Shown: positions 1 through 8,020, numbered from the stretch's first letter. The stretch: 49,916 nucleotides of DNA from Clostridiales bacterium (GCA_021205725.1 JAJPWY010000069.1:1-49916); one strand, 5' to 3'. Numbers and translations are program-made. Notes: generated by a model not told the origin, from the sequence alone.

Positions 1-563
1 ATTTCAATCAATTTTTTCTTCAATTTCCTACTTGACTTCATACCATTGGACTCCCGGGTGGGGCGGTCGGTCCGCTGCGGGGCCGACGCAGACGCAGACG
101 GGTCGTTCCTCTCTCCCGCTGTGGCGGGGAGATGCCCGGCCCCGGTATCGGTATCGGTATCGGCTTCGGCTTTGGGATTGGGTTTGGGTTTGGTTTCGGC
201 TTTGGCTTTGGCTTCGGCTTCGGCTTTGGTATTGTCATCTCCCGCATGCGATGGCATACCGGCCCCGTCCGACGGCACGGGCTCGCTGTCCTCTCCGGTC
301 GCCTCTTTCCCCCACCGGGCTGCGGCGGCCTTTTTTCCTGCCCGGGACAGCTTTTGCCGCTGGGCCTCGTAGCTCTCCTGGAACCGATCCTCCCGGCCCA
401 TGACCCGCCGGGTGAAAAACCGCAGATTGCCCTCCGACCGGATGGGCTCTCCCTCCCTGCTGTACCGGAGCAGCCCTCTGCACAGCCGGCCGAACTCCTC
501 GTCGGTGAGGGCCTCCATCTCCTCCAGATATTCATAGGGGAGGGCCGCATAGCTTCTGGTCAT
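1..563 (-). CDS. DUF6291-type protein, 3' end outside window
   Basis: Open from ATG 563 to the window edge with no stop (187 codons seen). The first 60 residues (MTRSYAALPYEYLEEM, then LTDEEFGRLCRGLLRYS and FFTRRVMGREDRFQESYE) match my memory of the DUF6291 domain, a small conserved domain of unknown function common in Clostridia and often near phage or plasmid replication genes. Residues about 76-86 carry the basic GKKAAAARWG segment typical of the family. The following 60 or so residues are low complexity: alternating KA/EA, then KP/NP, then DT dipeptides encoded by GCC-GAA/AAA and ACC-GAT hexamer repeats (about 138-240 on the plus strand). The start is supported by AAGGAGAA eight bases upstream and by a promoter at 608-636. 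Function unknown. The family assignment is from memory. Confidence 0.75.
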   Translation of the reverse strand, partial: MTRSYAALPYEYLEEMEALTDEEFGRLCRGLLRYSREGEPIRSEGNLRFFTRRVMGREDRFQESYEAQRQKLSRAGKKAAAARWGKEATGEDSEPVPSDGAGMPSHAGDDNTKAEAEAKAKAETKPKPNPKAEADTDTDTGAGHLPATAGERNDPSASASAPQRTDRPTRESNGMKSSRKLKKKLIE

Positions 564-607
564 TTCTCCTTACCACCTTTCCTGTTGGGTTTCCGTCTCC
601 TGTAGAG

Positions 608-636
608 AGTATAGCACAAATGTTCGATTCTCGCAA
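608..636 (-). promoter_or_regulatory. Promoter of the DUF6291 gene
   Basis: On the minus strand TTGCGA (636-631), a 17-base spacer and TATACT (613-608) form a good sigma-A-type promoter about 45 bases before the start codon. It fires away from the rpmG promoter. Confidence 0.6.
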
Positions 637-691
637 TGCAACAAACGGATTTTCTCTCTCCGAAAAAAAGAAAAAAGCTCCTAAATTTTCC

Positions 692-720
692 TTGACGGGG
701 GAGGAAAACTGTGTTATTCT
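692..720 (+). promoter_or_regulatory. Promoter of rpmG-secE-nusG-rplK-rplA
   Basis: TTGACG (692-697), a 17-base spacer and TATTCT (715-720), with TG at 712-713 making an extended -10. It gives a leader of about 230 bases before rpmG. The 564-957 interval holds this promoter, its divergent partner and the leader; no gene was seen in it. Confidence 0.7.
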
Positions 721-884
721 ATCCCTACCTGTGGAAGCGGGCTTTGTTGTGTTGCGTTTTTTAGCGCAGCCGCCCCCGCTCACGGCGGTCTCTCCGCCAC
801 GCAGGGAGGCAGAAGCCCTCTGTCGAAGGATTTTGGTACAGTCTGCGGTGTGGACTGGCCGGTGCTTTGGCGGAAGTTTGCCCC

Positions 885-927
885 GTTTCGGGCCTGCCGG
901 AGAACCGGCATTTTTTGTGCCCGAAAC
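885..927 (+). promoter_or_regulatory. Attenuator-like nested hairpin in rpmG leader
   Basis: TGCCGG (895-900), loop AGAA and CCGGCA (905-910) are followed at once by six T (911-916), the form of an intrinsic terminator. It is wrapped in an outer perfect 9-bp inverted repeat, GTTTCGGGC (885-893) and GCCCGAAAC (919-927). A smaller hairpin CAGTC/GACTG lies at 839-857. Its position between promoter and rpmG suggests control of read-through into the ribosomal operon; that is inference. Confidence 0.5.
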
Positions 928-957
928 ATCCATCAACAAACTAAGGAGGTGCCGAAT

Positions 958-1122
958 ATGGCGAAAGCCGGCGCACGGGTGAAGATCACCCTGAGATGCT
1001 CTGAGTGCAAGCAGAGAAACTACAACACCAACAAGAACAAGAAGAACACCACTGAAAAGCTGAAGCTGAATAAGTATTGTCCCTTCTGCCGCAAGCACAC
1101 TGAACACGTTGAGACGAAGTAA
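958..1122 (+). CDS. rpmG: 50S ribosomal protein L33
   Basis: A 54-residue protein of the large ribosomal subunit. It has the L33 pattern of a basic N-terminus ([12 protein letters not shown]), CSEC near residue 14 and CPFC near residue 41, so it is the zinc-binding (C+) form with four cysteines. The ATG at 958 follows AAGGAGGT at a normal distance; in-frame codons further upstream lack such a site and lie in the structured leader. It heads the rpmG-secE-nusG-rplK-rplA operon, and secE follows after 23 bases. Confidence 0.97.
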   Translation: MAKAGARVKITLRCSECKQRNYNTNKNKKNTTEKLKLNKYCPFCRKHTEHVETK

Positions 1123-1145
1123 TCGGAAAGGGTGAGTGTGTTTCA

Positions 1146-1478
1146 ATGGCTGAGAAAAATACCATGAAGGAAAAGGACGCCGTGCAGGAGTCCGCTCCGG
1201 AGAACAAGCCGGAGAAGAAGGCCGATGCCAAGGCGGAAAAGAAGCCCGCCAAGAAGGAGAAGAAGCCCAACTGGTTCGTCCGCACCGGGAAGAGGATCGG
1301 CAAGTGGCTCCACGAGCTCCGTCTGGAGCTGAAAAAGGTGATCTGGCCTACCGGGAAGGAAGTGCTCCACAACACCCTGGTGGTCATCGCCTGCGTCCTG
1401 GTGGTGGGCGTGTGCATTTGGGTGTTCGACTGGCTGAGCGCCGCCATCGTCCGTGCCCTTATTGACCTCTTTGCGTGA
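1146..1478 (+). CDS. secE: Preprotein translocase subunit SecE
   Basis: Small essential subunit of the SecYEG channel in the cytoplasmic membrane. The 110-residue protein starts with about 45 residues rich in Lys, Glu and Ala, a common extension in Clostridia. The conserved amphipathic segment follows (FVRTGKRIGKWLHELRLELK, then KKVIWPTGKEV), then one C-terminal membrane helix at about 80-102 (TLVVIACVLVVGVCIWVF). Single-span SecE is the usual form outside Proteobacteria. Its stop codon lies 11 bases before nusG. Confidence 0.96.
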   Translation: MAEKNTMKEKDAVQESAPENKPEKKADAKAEKKPAKKEKKPNWFVRTGKRIGKWLHELRLELKKVIWPTGKEVLHNTLVVIACVLVVGVCIWVFDWLSAAIVRALIDLFA

Positions 1479-1489
1479 GGATACAGGAA

Positions 1490-2014
1490 ATGGCTGAGAA
1501 TGCGAAATGGTATGTGGTTCACACCTATTCCGGCTATGAGAACGCTGTGGCCAGCGCCATCATGAAGAACGTGGACAACCGCAACCTGCACGACCTGATC
1601 TCTGAGGTCACCATCCCCATGGAGACGGTGACGGAGATCACGGACAACGGCCCCAAGACGGTGGAGCGCAAGGTTTTCCCCGGCTATGTGCTGGTGAAAA
1701 TGGTGCTCGACGACGAGAGCTGGCACGTCATCCGGAACATCCGGGGCGTCACGGGCTTCGTCGGCTCCGGCAACAATGCGATCGCCCTCACCGATGAGGA
1801 GATCGCCGCCCTGGGCGTGGAGAAATACGAGGTAAACGTGTCCTACGCTCCGGGAGACAATGTGAAAATCGTGGACGGCGCACTGACCTCCTCCATCGGC
1901 GTGGTGGAGAAGATCGACCTGGAACGCAGCAAGGTCTGCGTCATCGTGTCCCTGTTCGGCCGGGAGACCCCGGTGGAGCTGGATCTGAACCAGGTGGAGC
2001 CCGTCAAACTGTAA
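1490..2014 (+). CDS. nusG: Transcription termination/antitermination protein NusG
   Basis: Binds RNA polymerase and modulates pausing, termination and coupling to translation. The 174 residues contain the NGN domain (WYVVHTYSGYENAV near the N-terminus, VFPGYVLVKM near 65-75, VRGVTGFVG-like motif near 85) and a C-terminal KOW domain from about 120 (PGDNVKIVDGALTSSIGVV). ATG 1490 is chosen over an in-frame GTG at 1475, which overlaps the secE stop. It gives the canonical MAENAKWYVVH start and has AGGA about nine bases upstream. Confidence 0.96.
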   Translation: MAENAKWYVVHTYSGYENAVASAIMKNVDNRNLHDLISEVTIPMETVTEITDNGPKTVERKVFPGYVLVKMVLDDESWHVIRNIRGVTGFVGSGNNAIALTDEEIAALGVEKYEVNVSYAPGDNVKIVDGALTSSIGVVEKIDLERSKVCVIVSLFGRETPVELDLNQVEPVKL

Positions 2015-2061
2015 GAATGGGACAGAACCATTCGGCTGAAGAATTTTAGGAGGTGCTCTTC

Positions 2062-2496
2062 GTGGCAGCTAAAAATAAGAAAATCACCGGCTATGTCAAG
2101 CTGCAGATCCCCGCAGGCAAGGCGACTCCCGCTCCCCCTGTGGGCCCTGCTCTGGGTCAGCACGGCGTCAACATCGCCGCCTTTACCAAGGAATTCAACG
2201 AGCGTACCAAGAAGGATGTGGGCCTGATCATCCCCGTGGTCATCACCGTCTATGCCGACCGCTCCTTCACCTTTATCTGCAAGACTCCTCCCGCAGCGGT
2301 GCTGCTGAAGAAGGCCTGCAACATCGAGACCGCCTCCGGCGTGCCCAACAAGAACAAGGTCGCCACCATCAGCAAGGCGGATCTGCAGAAGATCGCCGAG
2401 ACGAAGATGCCTGATCTGAACGCCGCCTCTCTGGAGGCCGCCATGTCCATGATCGCCGGCACTGCCCGTTCCATGGGCATCGTCGTCGGGGAGTAA
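2062..2496 (+). CDS. rplK: 50S ribosomal protein L11
   Basis: Protein of the GTPase-associated centre of the large subunit. The 144 residues show the proline-rich N-terminal signature ([20 protein letters not shown]) and the C-terminal 23S-binding domain ([19 protein letters not shown]). The GTG at 2062 is chosen as start because TTTTAGGAGGT ends eight bases upstream and the product then begins [13 protein letters not shown] as in other L11 proteins. An in-frame codon at 2053 lies inside that ribosome-binding site. rplA follows after 14 bases. Confidence 0.96.
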   Translation: MAAKNKKITGYVKLQIPAGKATPAPPVGPALGQHGVNIAAFTKEFNERTKKDVGLIIPVVITVYADRSFTFICKTPPAAVLLKKACNIETASGVPNKNKVATISKADLQKIAETKMPDLNAASLEAAMSMIAGTARSMGIVVGE

Positions 2497-2510
2497 GGAG
2501 GTAGGAAACA

Positions 2511-3203
2511 GTGTTTAAGGGTAAGAAATATCAGGACAGCGCAAAGCTGATCGTTAAGGGCAACCAGTACGAGCCCGCCGAGGCCATGGAGCTCATCGGC
2601 AAGACCGCCAAGGCCAAGTTCGACGAGACGGTAGAGGTTCACCTCCGCCTGGGCGTGGATGGCCGTCACGCCGACCAGCAGGTTCGTGGCGCCATCGTCC
2701 TCCCCAACGGCACCGGCAAGAGCGTCCGGGTGCTGGTGTTCGCCAAGGGCGAGCAGGCCGAGGCTGCCAAGGCCGCCGGCGCAGAGTACGTGGGCGAGAT
2801 GGATCTGGTGGACAAGATTATGAAGGAGAACTGGTTCGACTTCGACGTGGTCATCGCCACCCCCGACATGATGCGGTTCGTGGGCCGTCTGGGCCGTGTG
2901 CTGGGCCCCAAGGGTCTGATGCCCTCCCCCAAGTCCGGCACCGTCACCCCCGACGCAGGCCGTGCCGTCACCGAGGCCAAGGCCGGTAAAGTGGAGTATC
3001 GTCTGGACAAGACCAACATCATCCACTGCCCCATCGGCAAGGTGTCCTTCGGCGCTGAGAAGCTGGAGGAGAACTTCAACGCCCTGGTGGGCGCGGTCAT
3101 CAAGGCCAAGCCCTCCGCCGCCAAGGGCCAGTATATCCGCTCCTGCACCGTGGCCTCCACCATGGGCCCCGGCATCCGGGTGAACACCGCCAAGCTGATG
3201 TAA
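2511..3203 (+). CDS. rplA: 50S ribosomal protein L1
   Basis: L1 binds 23S rRNA at the E-site stalk and in many bacteria represses its own operon mRNA. The 230-residue protein is full length, with the family signature [19 protein letters not shown] at about 127-145 and [19 protein letters not shown] after it. The start is GTG, preceded by TAAGGAGGT that overlaps the rplK stop. It ends the first transcription unit: the next genes have their own promoter inside the inverted repeat at 3237-3281. Confidence 0.96.
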   Translation: MFKGKKYQDSAKLIVKGNQYEPAEAMELIGKTAKAKFDETVEVHLRLGVDGRHADQQVRGAIVLPNGTGKSVRVLVFAKGEQAEAAKAAGAEYVGEMDLVDKIMKENWFDFDVVIATPDMMRFVGRLGRVLGPKGLMPSPKSGTVTPDAGRAVTEAKAGKVEYRLDKTNIIHCPIGKVSFGAEKLEENFNALVGAVIKAKPSAAKGQYIRSCTVASTMGPGIRVNTAKLM

Positions 3204-3236
3204 GGCTTGCCGATTTCATCGGAAAAATGTGTCAAT

Positions 3237-3281
3237 CAGAGGGGAAACGGGTTGACAAAGCCCGTTCCCCTCTGGTACAAT
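3237..3281 (+). promoter_or_regulatory. rplJ promoter embedded in an inverted repeat
   Basis: TTGACA (3252-3257), an 18-base spacer and TACAAT (3276-3281), with TG at 3273-3274. The -35 box is the loop of a near-perfect inverted repeat, CAGAGGGGAAACGGG (3236-3250) and CCCGTTCCCCTCTG (3261-3274), with one bulged A. The hairpin could end rplA transcription although it has no T run. Nothing else was seen between rplA and the rplJ leader. Confidence 0.7.
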
Positions 3282-3287
3282 ATCAGT

Positions 3288-3427
3288 TGCGTTCAAAGAC
3301 AGCAGGATCCCCCGGGATAACTGGCGTCAGCCATCCTGCCGAGAGTGCATGAGCTGAAAATCGCTTTTGTACTGTCCTCCTGTCCTTTGGATGCGGAGGA
3401 TTTTTTCTGTAGTGAGGTGAAAACAAT
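3288..3427 (+). promoter_or_regulatory. L10-type leader with intrinsic attenuator
   Basis: Leader of about 140 bases before rplJ. It ends in a terminator-like hairpin: TCCTCC (3375-3380), a nested TCC/GGA, GGAGGA (3395-3400) and six T (3401-3406). L10(L12)4 autoregulation by binding such a leader is established for Firmicutes (L10 leader family). The assignment here rests on position and the hairpin, not on a covariance-model match. Confidence 0.65.
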
Positions 3428-3949
3428 ATGCCTAACGCAAAGGTTCTGGAGTCCAAAAAGGCCGTGGTGGCCGCTCTGGAGGATCAGCTGAAGAACGCTC
3501 AGGCGGGCGTCCTGGTGGATTACTCCGGCATCACCGTGGAGCAGGATACCGAGCTGCGGAACACTGCCCGCAAGGCCGGTATCCACTACTCGGTCGTGAA
3601 GAACACCATGGTTCGCCGGGCGCTGGACGATGCGGGCCTGTCCGAGCTGGACAGCGTGCTCAACGGGAACACGTCTCTGGCCACCGGTGACGAGGATCCC
3701 ATCGCCCCCATCAAGGTGATCTCCGATTACGCCACCCAGATGGGCAACGACAAGTTCCACATCAAGGCCGCCTTCATGGAGGGCAAGGTGCTCTCCCAGG
3801 AGGAGATCGCTCAGCTGGCTACCCTTTCTTCCAAGAAGGATCTGTATGCCCAGCTGGTGGGCGTGCTCATCGCTCCTGTGGCAAACCTGGCCGCCGTCGT
3901 GTCCGCCATCGCCGACAAGGACAACGCCGGAGAAGCTGCCGCCGAATAA
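3428..3949 (+). CDS. rplJ: 50S ribosomal protein L10
   Basis: Base of the ribosomal stalk, carrying the L7/L12 dimers. The 173 residues match the family: MPNAKVLESKKAVVAALEDQ at the start, VDYSGITVEQDTELRNTARK near 35-54 and VVKNTMVRRAL near 62. A C-terminal helix (about 145-170) offers L12-binding sites. The ATG follows AGTGAGGTGAAAACAAT, a modest ribosome-binding site. rplL follows after 54 bases with a stronger one, which fits the excess of L12 over L10 that the stalk needs. Confidence 0.96.
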   Translation: MPNAKVLESKKAVVAALEDQLKNAQAGVLVDYSGITVEQDTELRNTARKAGIHYSVVKNTMVRRALDDAGLSELDSVLNGNTSLATGDEDPIAPIKVISDYATQMGNDKFHIKAAFMEGKVLSQEEIAQLATLSSKKDLYAQLVGVLIAPVANLAAVVSAIADKDNAGEAAAE

Positions 3950-4003
3950 GGGCAGCGAACCATTCAAAATCTGACTGTTATTCTATTTTAGGAGGTTATT
4001 ACC

Positions 4004-4381
4004 ATGTCTGAGAAGATCAATGCGATCGTAGAGGAGATCAAGGGCCTGTCTCTCCTGGAGGTTAAGGAGCTGACCGACGCCCTGAAGGAGACCTTTGGTG
4101 TTGAGGCCGTCGCCATGGCCGGCCCTGCCGGTGGCGCTGCCGCTGCCGCTCCCGAGGTGGAGGAGAAGACCGAGTTTGACGTCGTCCTGGCCAGCTTCGA
4201 CGCCGCTGCCAAGATCAAGGTCATCAAGGCTGTCCGTGAGGCCACCGGTCTGGGCCTGGCCGACGCCAAGAAGGCTGTCGAGGGCGCTCCCTACACCCTG
4301 AAGGAGGCCGCCACCAAGGAGGAGGCCGACGCTCTCAAGGAGAAGATCGAGGCCGTTGGCGGCAAGGTCGAGCTGAAGTAA
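4004..4381 (+). CDS. rplL: 50S ribosomal protein L7/L12
   Basis: Multicopy acidic stalk protein that recruits translation GTPases. The 125 residues have the usual plan: N-terminal dimerisation domain (about 1-35), a flexible Ala/Gly-rich hinge ([16 protein letters not shown], about 40-56), and the C-terminal factor-binding domain with [20 protein letters not shown] and a final GGKVELK. The ribosome-binding site TTAGGAGGT is strong. A perfect terminator follows 24 bases after the stop. Confidence 0.97.
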   Translation: MSEKINAIVEEIKGLSLLEVKELTDALKETFGVEAVAMAGPAGGAAAAAPEVEEKTEFDVVLASFDAAAKIKVIKAVREATGLGLADAKKAVEGAPYTLKEAATKEEADALKEKIEAVGGKVELK

Positions 4382-4404
4382 TTCAGTCCCTTCTCACGTC
4401 ACCC

Positions 4405-4448
4405 AAGCTGCCCTGTGCGTTTGCACGGGGCAGCTTTCACTTTTTTTC
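4405..4448 (+). terminator. Terminator of rplJ-rplL
   Basis: AAGCTGCCCTGTGC (4405-4418) pairs with GCACGGGGCAGCTT (4423-4436) over a four-base loop, followed by TCAC and seven T. A classic strong intrinsic terminator. Confidence 0.9.
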
Positions 4449-4487
4449 TTCAAATGTGAAATTGTGGTAGCGGAATGGGAGAATCTA

Positions 4488-4496
4488 TGATATACT
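4488..4496 (+). promoter_or_regulatory. Extended -10 promoter of uxuA
   Basis: TG-A-TATACT (TG 4488-4489, hexamer 4491-4496). No good -35 lies at 16-18 bases, so it would depend on the extended -10 or on an activator. A TTGTGG at 4463 is too distant. Confidence 0.45.
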
Positions 4497-4605
4497 ATTA
4501 TGAAGGGGAGATTGTGCAAAGATTTTCTCCCTGTACCACACCGTGATCGCCGTCCCTCCCGGCAGGAGGGAGCGAGGACATTCTTACAAAAGGGGGAGCT
4601 TCCCA

Positions 4606-5694
4606 ATGAAAATGACATTTCGCTGGTATGGCGAGGGCCGTGACTCCGTCACCCTGAAGCAGATCCGTCAGATTCCCGGCATGAGCGGGCTGATGGGCGT
4701 GCTGGACGAGAAGGCAGCGGGCGAGGTCTGGACCTACGAGGAGTGCAAGGCCTACGTTGACCACGTCCACGAGGCCGGTCTGGAGTGCGAGGTCATCGAG
4801 AGCGTCAACGTTCACGAGGACATCAAGCTGGGCCTGCCCACCCGGGATCAGTACATCGCCAACTACTGCGAGAGCATCCGCAATCTGGCCAAGGTAGGCG
4901 TCAAGGTCATCGTCTACAACTTCATGCCCGTGCTGGACTGGCTGCGCACCGACCTGGCCCGGGTCATCCCTGAGGATGGCTCCAACAGCCTGTACTACGA
5001 CGAGGAAGAGCTGGGCAACATGACCCCCATGGAGATCGTGGAGAACACCGCCAAGAACTCCAACGGCTTCACCCTCCCCGGCTGGGAGCCGGAGCGTCTG
5101 GCCGAGCTGGAGCACACCCTGGAGCTGTACAAGAGCGTGGACGAGGACAAGCTGTTTGAGAACTTCAAGTACTTCCTGGACGGCATCATCCCCACCTGCG
5201 AGGAGGTAGGCGTCCGCATGGCCTGCCACCCGGACGATCCCGGCTGGCCCATCTTCGGCCTGCCCCGCATCACCCACGATCAGGCGGGCTTTGACCGGAT
5301 GGTCAAGCTCCATGACAGCCCCTGCAACACCCTCTGCCTCTGCACCGGCTCTCTGGGCTCCAACGTGAACAACGACATCCCCGCCATCATCCGTCACTTC
5401 GGCGAGATGGATCGGATCGGCTGCCTCCACGTCCGCAACGTGAAGCACCTGGGCAGCGACCGGAGATTCCGTGAGTCCAGCCACCTGTCCGCCGACGGCG
5501 ATCTGGATATGTACGCCATCATGAAGGCTATCTACGACACCTGCCCGGACACCTATATCCGTCCCGACCACGGCCGGATGATCTGGGACGAGGTGGGTCG
5601 TCCCGGCTATGGCCTGTATGACCGGGCCCTGGGCGTCTGCTACCTCAACGGCCTGTGGGAGGCCATCTGCAAGAGCGAGGCCGCCAAGAAGTAA
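4606..5694 (+). CDS. uxuA: Mannonate dehydratase
   Basis: Dehydrates D-mannonate to 2-keto-3-deoxygluconate (EC 4.2.1.8) in the cytosol, the third step of glucuronate breakdown. The 362-residue length matches Firmicutes UxuA. Landmarks are [20 protein letters not shown] at the start, [14 protein letters not shown] near 105, [18 protein letters not shown] near 207 and [19 protein letters not shown] near 275. ATG 4606 follows AGGGGGAG; in-frame codons upstream overlap the promoter. uxuB and uxaC are not beside it. Its product is also that of KduD (19585-20388), so it probably serves glucuronate released by the beta-glucuronidase at 15640. Confidence 0.95.
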   Translation: MKMTFRWYGEGRDSVTLKQIRQIPGMSGLMGVLDEKAAGEVWTYEECKAYVDHVHEAGLECEVIESVNVHEDIKLGLPTRDQYIANYCESIRNLAKVGVKVIVYNFMPVLDWLRTDLARVIPEDGSNSLYYDEEELGNMTPMEIVENTAKNSNGFTLPGWEPERLAELEHTLELYKSVDEDKLFENFKYFLDGIIPTCEEVGVRMACHPDDPGWPIFGLPRITHDQAGFDRMVKLHDSPCNTLCLCTGSLGSNVNNDIPAIIRHFGEMDRIGCLHVRNVKHLGSDRRFRESSHLSADGDLDMYAIMKAIYDTCPDTYIRPDHGRMIWDEVGRPGYGLYDRALGVCYLNGLWEAICKSEAAKK

Positions 5695-5725
5695 GCCGCC
5701 TCTCAGCAACAACCCAACCAACTGC

Positions 5726-5765
5726 ACAGACCGGCATCCTCTCCGGGCGCCGGTCTGTGTTTCTA
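5726..5765 (+). terminator. Probable terminator after uxuA
   Basis: ACAGACCGGC (5726-5735) pairs with GCCGGTCTGT (5749-5758) over a 13-base loop, followed by GTTTCTATC. The T run is short. No separate promoter was found between it and luxS, so partial read-through into luxS is likely. Confidence 0.6.
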
Positions 5766-5792
5766 TCAAAAAACAGAAAGGAAACCGCACAC

Positions 5793-6251
5793 ATGGAGCG
5801 CATCACCAGCTTTACCGTGAACCACGACCTGTTGGAGCCGGGGATCTACCTCTCCCGCATCGACGGGGACGTGACCACCTACGACCTGCGCACCCGCACC
5901 CCCAACGGGGGCGATTACATGGACGATCTGACCATGCACTCGGTGGAGCATATGTTCGCCACTTTTATCCGCAACTCCCCCCTCCGGGAGGATGTGATCT
6001 ACTTTGGCCCCATGGGATGTCAGACCGGGTTCTACCTGCTCATCCGCAACGGGGACAATGAGCGGGTGTTGGAGACGGTGAAGCAGGTGCTCCGGGACAT
6101 CCTGGCCTACGACGGCCCGGTGTTCGGGGCCAGCCGCCAGGAGTGCGGCAACTATCGCAACCTGAGCCTGGCGGCGGCAAAGGCAGAGTGCCGGGCCTAT
6201 CTGAACGTGCTGGAGGGAAAGACGAATGATTTCAAGTACCGGGAGGAGTGA
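5793..6251 (+). CDS. luxS: S-ribosylhomocysteine lyase LuxS
   Basis: Cleaves S-ribosylhomocysteine to homocysteine and DPD, the precursor of autoinducer-2 (EC 4.4.1.21). The 152 residues keep all the key residues I know for the family: metal ligands in HSVEH near residue 50-54 and the later Cys in QECGNY, and the catalytic Cys in MGCQTGFYL. The start at 5793 gives the usual N-terminus (ITSFTVNHDLL); AGAAAGGAAA lies upstream. mtnN starts four bases after the stop, so the two steps from S-adenosylhomocysteine are translated together. The role may be methyl-cycle detoxification, signalling or both. Confidence 0.94.
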   Translation: MERITSFTVNHDLLEPGIYLSRIDGDVTTYDLRTRTPNGGDYMDDLTMHSVEHMFATFIRNSPLREDVIYFGPMGCQTGFYLLIRNGDNERVLETVKQVLRDILAYDGPVFGASRQECGNYRNLSLAAAKAECRAYLNVLEGKTNDFKYREE

Positions 6252-6255
6252 GCCC

Positions 6256-6963
6256 ATGATCGGCGTCATCGGAGCCATGCAGGTGGAGATCGAGGGCCTC
6301 CGGGCCATGCTGGAGGATGCGGAGACGGTCACGGTCAGCGGCATCGAGTTCGTCACCGGCCGCCTGGAGGGACAGCCGGTGGTCATGGCGGTCTGCGGCA
6401 TCGGCAAGGTGTTCGCCGCCATCTGCGCCCAGACCATGATTTTGCGCTTCCCCGTCCGGGCCATCATCAACACCGGCTGCGCCGGTACCCTGTGCCGGGA
6501 GCTGGGCATCGGGGACGTGGCGGTGGCCAGCGACGTGGTGCAACACGACGTGGACACCGCCGGTCTGGGGGATCCCCTGGGGATGCTCTCCGGCCCGAAC
6601 ATCATCCACATCCCCGCCGGAGGCCGCCTGTCCGCCCTGGTGGAGGAGGCGGTGGCGGAGACGGGCCACAAATGCGTCACCGGTACCATCGCCACGGGAG
6701 ATCAGTTCCTCTGCCAGCGGGAGCGGAAGCAGTGGATCCATGACACCTTCGGCGGCATCGCCGGGGAGATGGAGGGGGGCAGCATCGGGCAGGTATGTTA
6801 TGTAAACCATATCCCCTTCGCCGTCATCCGCACCATCTCGGACGACGCAGACGGCAACGCCCCGGCGGACTTCCCCGCCTTCGCTGCACAGGCAGCCCAG
6901 ACATCCATACAGATCACAGCGTCGGTGCTGCGGAGGGCTCAACATGAAGAACGACTGGATTGA
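6256..6963 (+). CDS. mtnN: 5'-methylthioadenosine/S-adenosylhomocysteine nucleosidase
   Basis: Hydrolyses adenine from S-adenosylhomocysteine, methylthioadenosine and 5'-deoxyadenosine (EC 3.2.2.9), supplying LuxS with its substrate. The 235-residue protein has the PNP/UDP fold. MIGVIGAMQVEIEGL contains the early catalytic Glu (E11), GEMEGGSIGQV the substrate-binding Glu, and TISDDADG the catalytic Asp. ATG 6256 is chosen because GGGAGGAG sits just upstream inside the luxS end. The 3' end overlaps the next gene by 20 bases, indicating translational coupling. Confidence 0.94.
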   Translation: MIGVIGAMQVEIEGLRAMLEDAETVTVSGIEFVTGRLEGQPVVMAVCGIGKVFAAICAQTMILRFPVRAIINTGCAGTLCRELGIGDVAVASDVVQHDVDTAGLGDPLGMLSGPNIIHIPAGGRLSALVEEAVAETGHKCVTGTIATGDQFLCQRERKQWIHDTFGGIAGEMEGGSIGQVCYVNHIPFAVIRTISDDADGNAPADFPAFAAQAAQTSIQITASVLRRAQHEERLD

Positions 6964-7951
6964 CCGGCTCCCCAAGGTGGAGCTGCACTGTCACCTGGAC
7001 GGCAGCATCCGCCCTCAGCGGATGACAGACTATCTCCGGAGCGTGGGAGAGCCTGTCCCGGCAGACCTGGAGAACCAGATTTTCGCCGGTGAGGAGTGCG
7101 AAAGCCTGACAGCCTATCTCCGGTGCTTCGCCCTGCCCGTCCGTCTCCTCCAGACGGAGGCGGGACTGGAGCGGGCGGTGATCGACCTGCTGGAGGACGC
7201 CAGACGGGACAACATCCGCTATCTGGAGATCCGGTTCGCCCCCAACCTGCACCTGGCAGGCGGTCTGACCTATGACCGGGTGTTCCAGGCGGTGGAGCGG
7301 GGCCGCCGGGCGGGGATGGCCGCCACCGGGGTCTACTGCCGGTTCATCGCCTGCGGCCTGCGGACGGACAGTGAGGAGCACAACCTGACCATGCTGGAGG
7401 CGGCAAAGGACTGGTTCCCCCGGCTGTTCTGCGCCGCAGACCTGGCGGGTGACGAGAACGGACACCCCATGGAGGAATCCAAACGCTATTTCCAGCAGGT
7501 GAACCGGCTGGGCATCCCCTTCACCGTCCACGCCGGAGAGACCGGCGTTCGGGAGAACGTCCGCCTGGCCCTGGACTACGGGGCCGCCCGCATCGGTCAC
7601 GGCATCGCCATGTCCGGCGACCGGGCACTGCAACGCCGCTGCCGGGAGGCGGGAGTGGGCATCGAGCTGTGTCCCACCAGCAACTTCCAGACCCGGGCCG
7701 CCCGGAGCTGGGCGGGCTACCCCATCCGGGAGTACCTGGACGCCGGAGTGCCGGTGACGCTGAACACGGACAACCGGACGGTGAGCCGCACTACCCTCAC
7801 CCGGGAGTACCGCCGGGCGGTGGAGGAGGGCGGCTGCACCCGGGAGGACGCCATCGCCCTGGTGCGGGGCGGCGTGGCCATGTCCTTCGCCCCGGAGACG
7901 GTGAAAGCCGCCATTTTGAGGGAGCTGGACGGGATGGAGCAGAGCGACTGA
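6944..7951 (+). CDS. add: Adenosine deaminase family protein
   Basis: Zinc amidohydrolase that deaminates adenosine to inosine (EC 3.5.4.4). The 335 residues show the family metal and catalytic motifs: HCH at residues 15-17 (VELHCHLDGS), HAGE near 198, GHGIAM near 222, and LNTDNRTVS near 277, the NTDNR variant of the NTDD motif found in many bacterial members. It overlaps mtnN by 20 bases. Together the three genes would turn the nucleoside products of SAM metabolism into homocysteine, adenine and inosine. Family is certain; adenosine as substrate is likely, and a modified adenosine cannot be excluded. Confidence 0.9.
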   Translation: MKNDWIDRLPKVELHCHLDGSIRPQRMTDYLRSVGEPVPADLENQIFAGEECESLTAYLRCFALPVRLLQTEAGLERAVIDLLEDARRDNIRYLEIRFAPNLHLAGGLTYDRVFQAVERGRRAGMAATGVYCRFIACGLRTDSEEHNLTMLEAAKDWFPRLFCAADLAGDENGHPMEESKRYFQQVNRLGIPFTVHAGETGVRENVRLALDYGAARIGHGIAMSGDRALQRRCREAGVGIELCPTSNFQTRAARSWAGYPIREYLDAGVPVTLNTDNRTVSRTTLTREYRRAVEEGGCTREDAIALVRGGVAMSFAPETVKAAILRELDGMEQSD

Positions 7952-7976
7952 CCGCAATACAACACCATACCGCCGT

Positions 7977-8020
7977 AGCAGGGGCCTGCTTGTCAGAGAG
8001 CAGGCCCCTGCTGTGCTGTT
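7977..8020 (+). terminator. Terminator of luxS-mtnN-add
   Basis: AGCAGGGGCCTGCT (7977-7990) pairs perfectly with AGCAGGCCCCTGCT (7999-8012) over an eight-base loop. The following T run (GTGCTGTTT) is weak. Confidence 0.75.

Noticed and set aside
138-240. CRISPR-like array in the hexamer-repeat tract
   Set aside because: The repeats are six-base codon pairs inside a coding frame, with no spacers.
1475-1489. GTG at 1475 as nusG start
   Set aside because: It overlaps the secE stop and would add MRIQE before the canonical NusG N-terminus; the ATG at 1490 has better spacing to AGGA.
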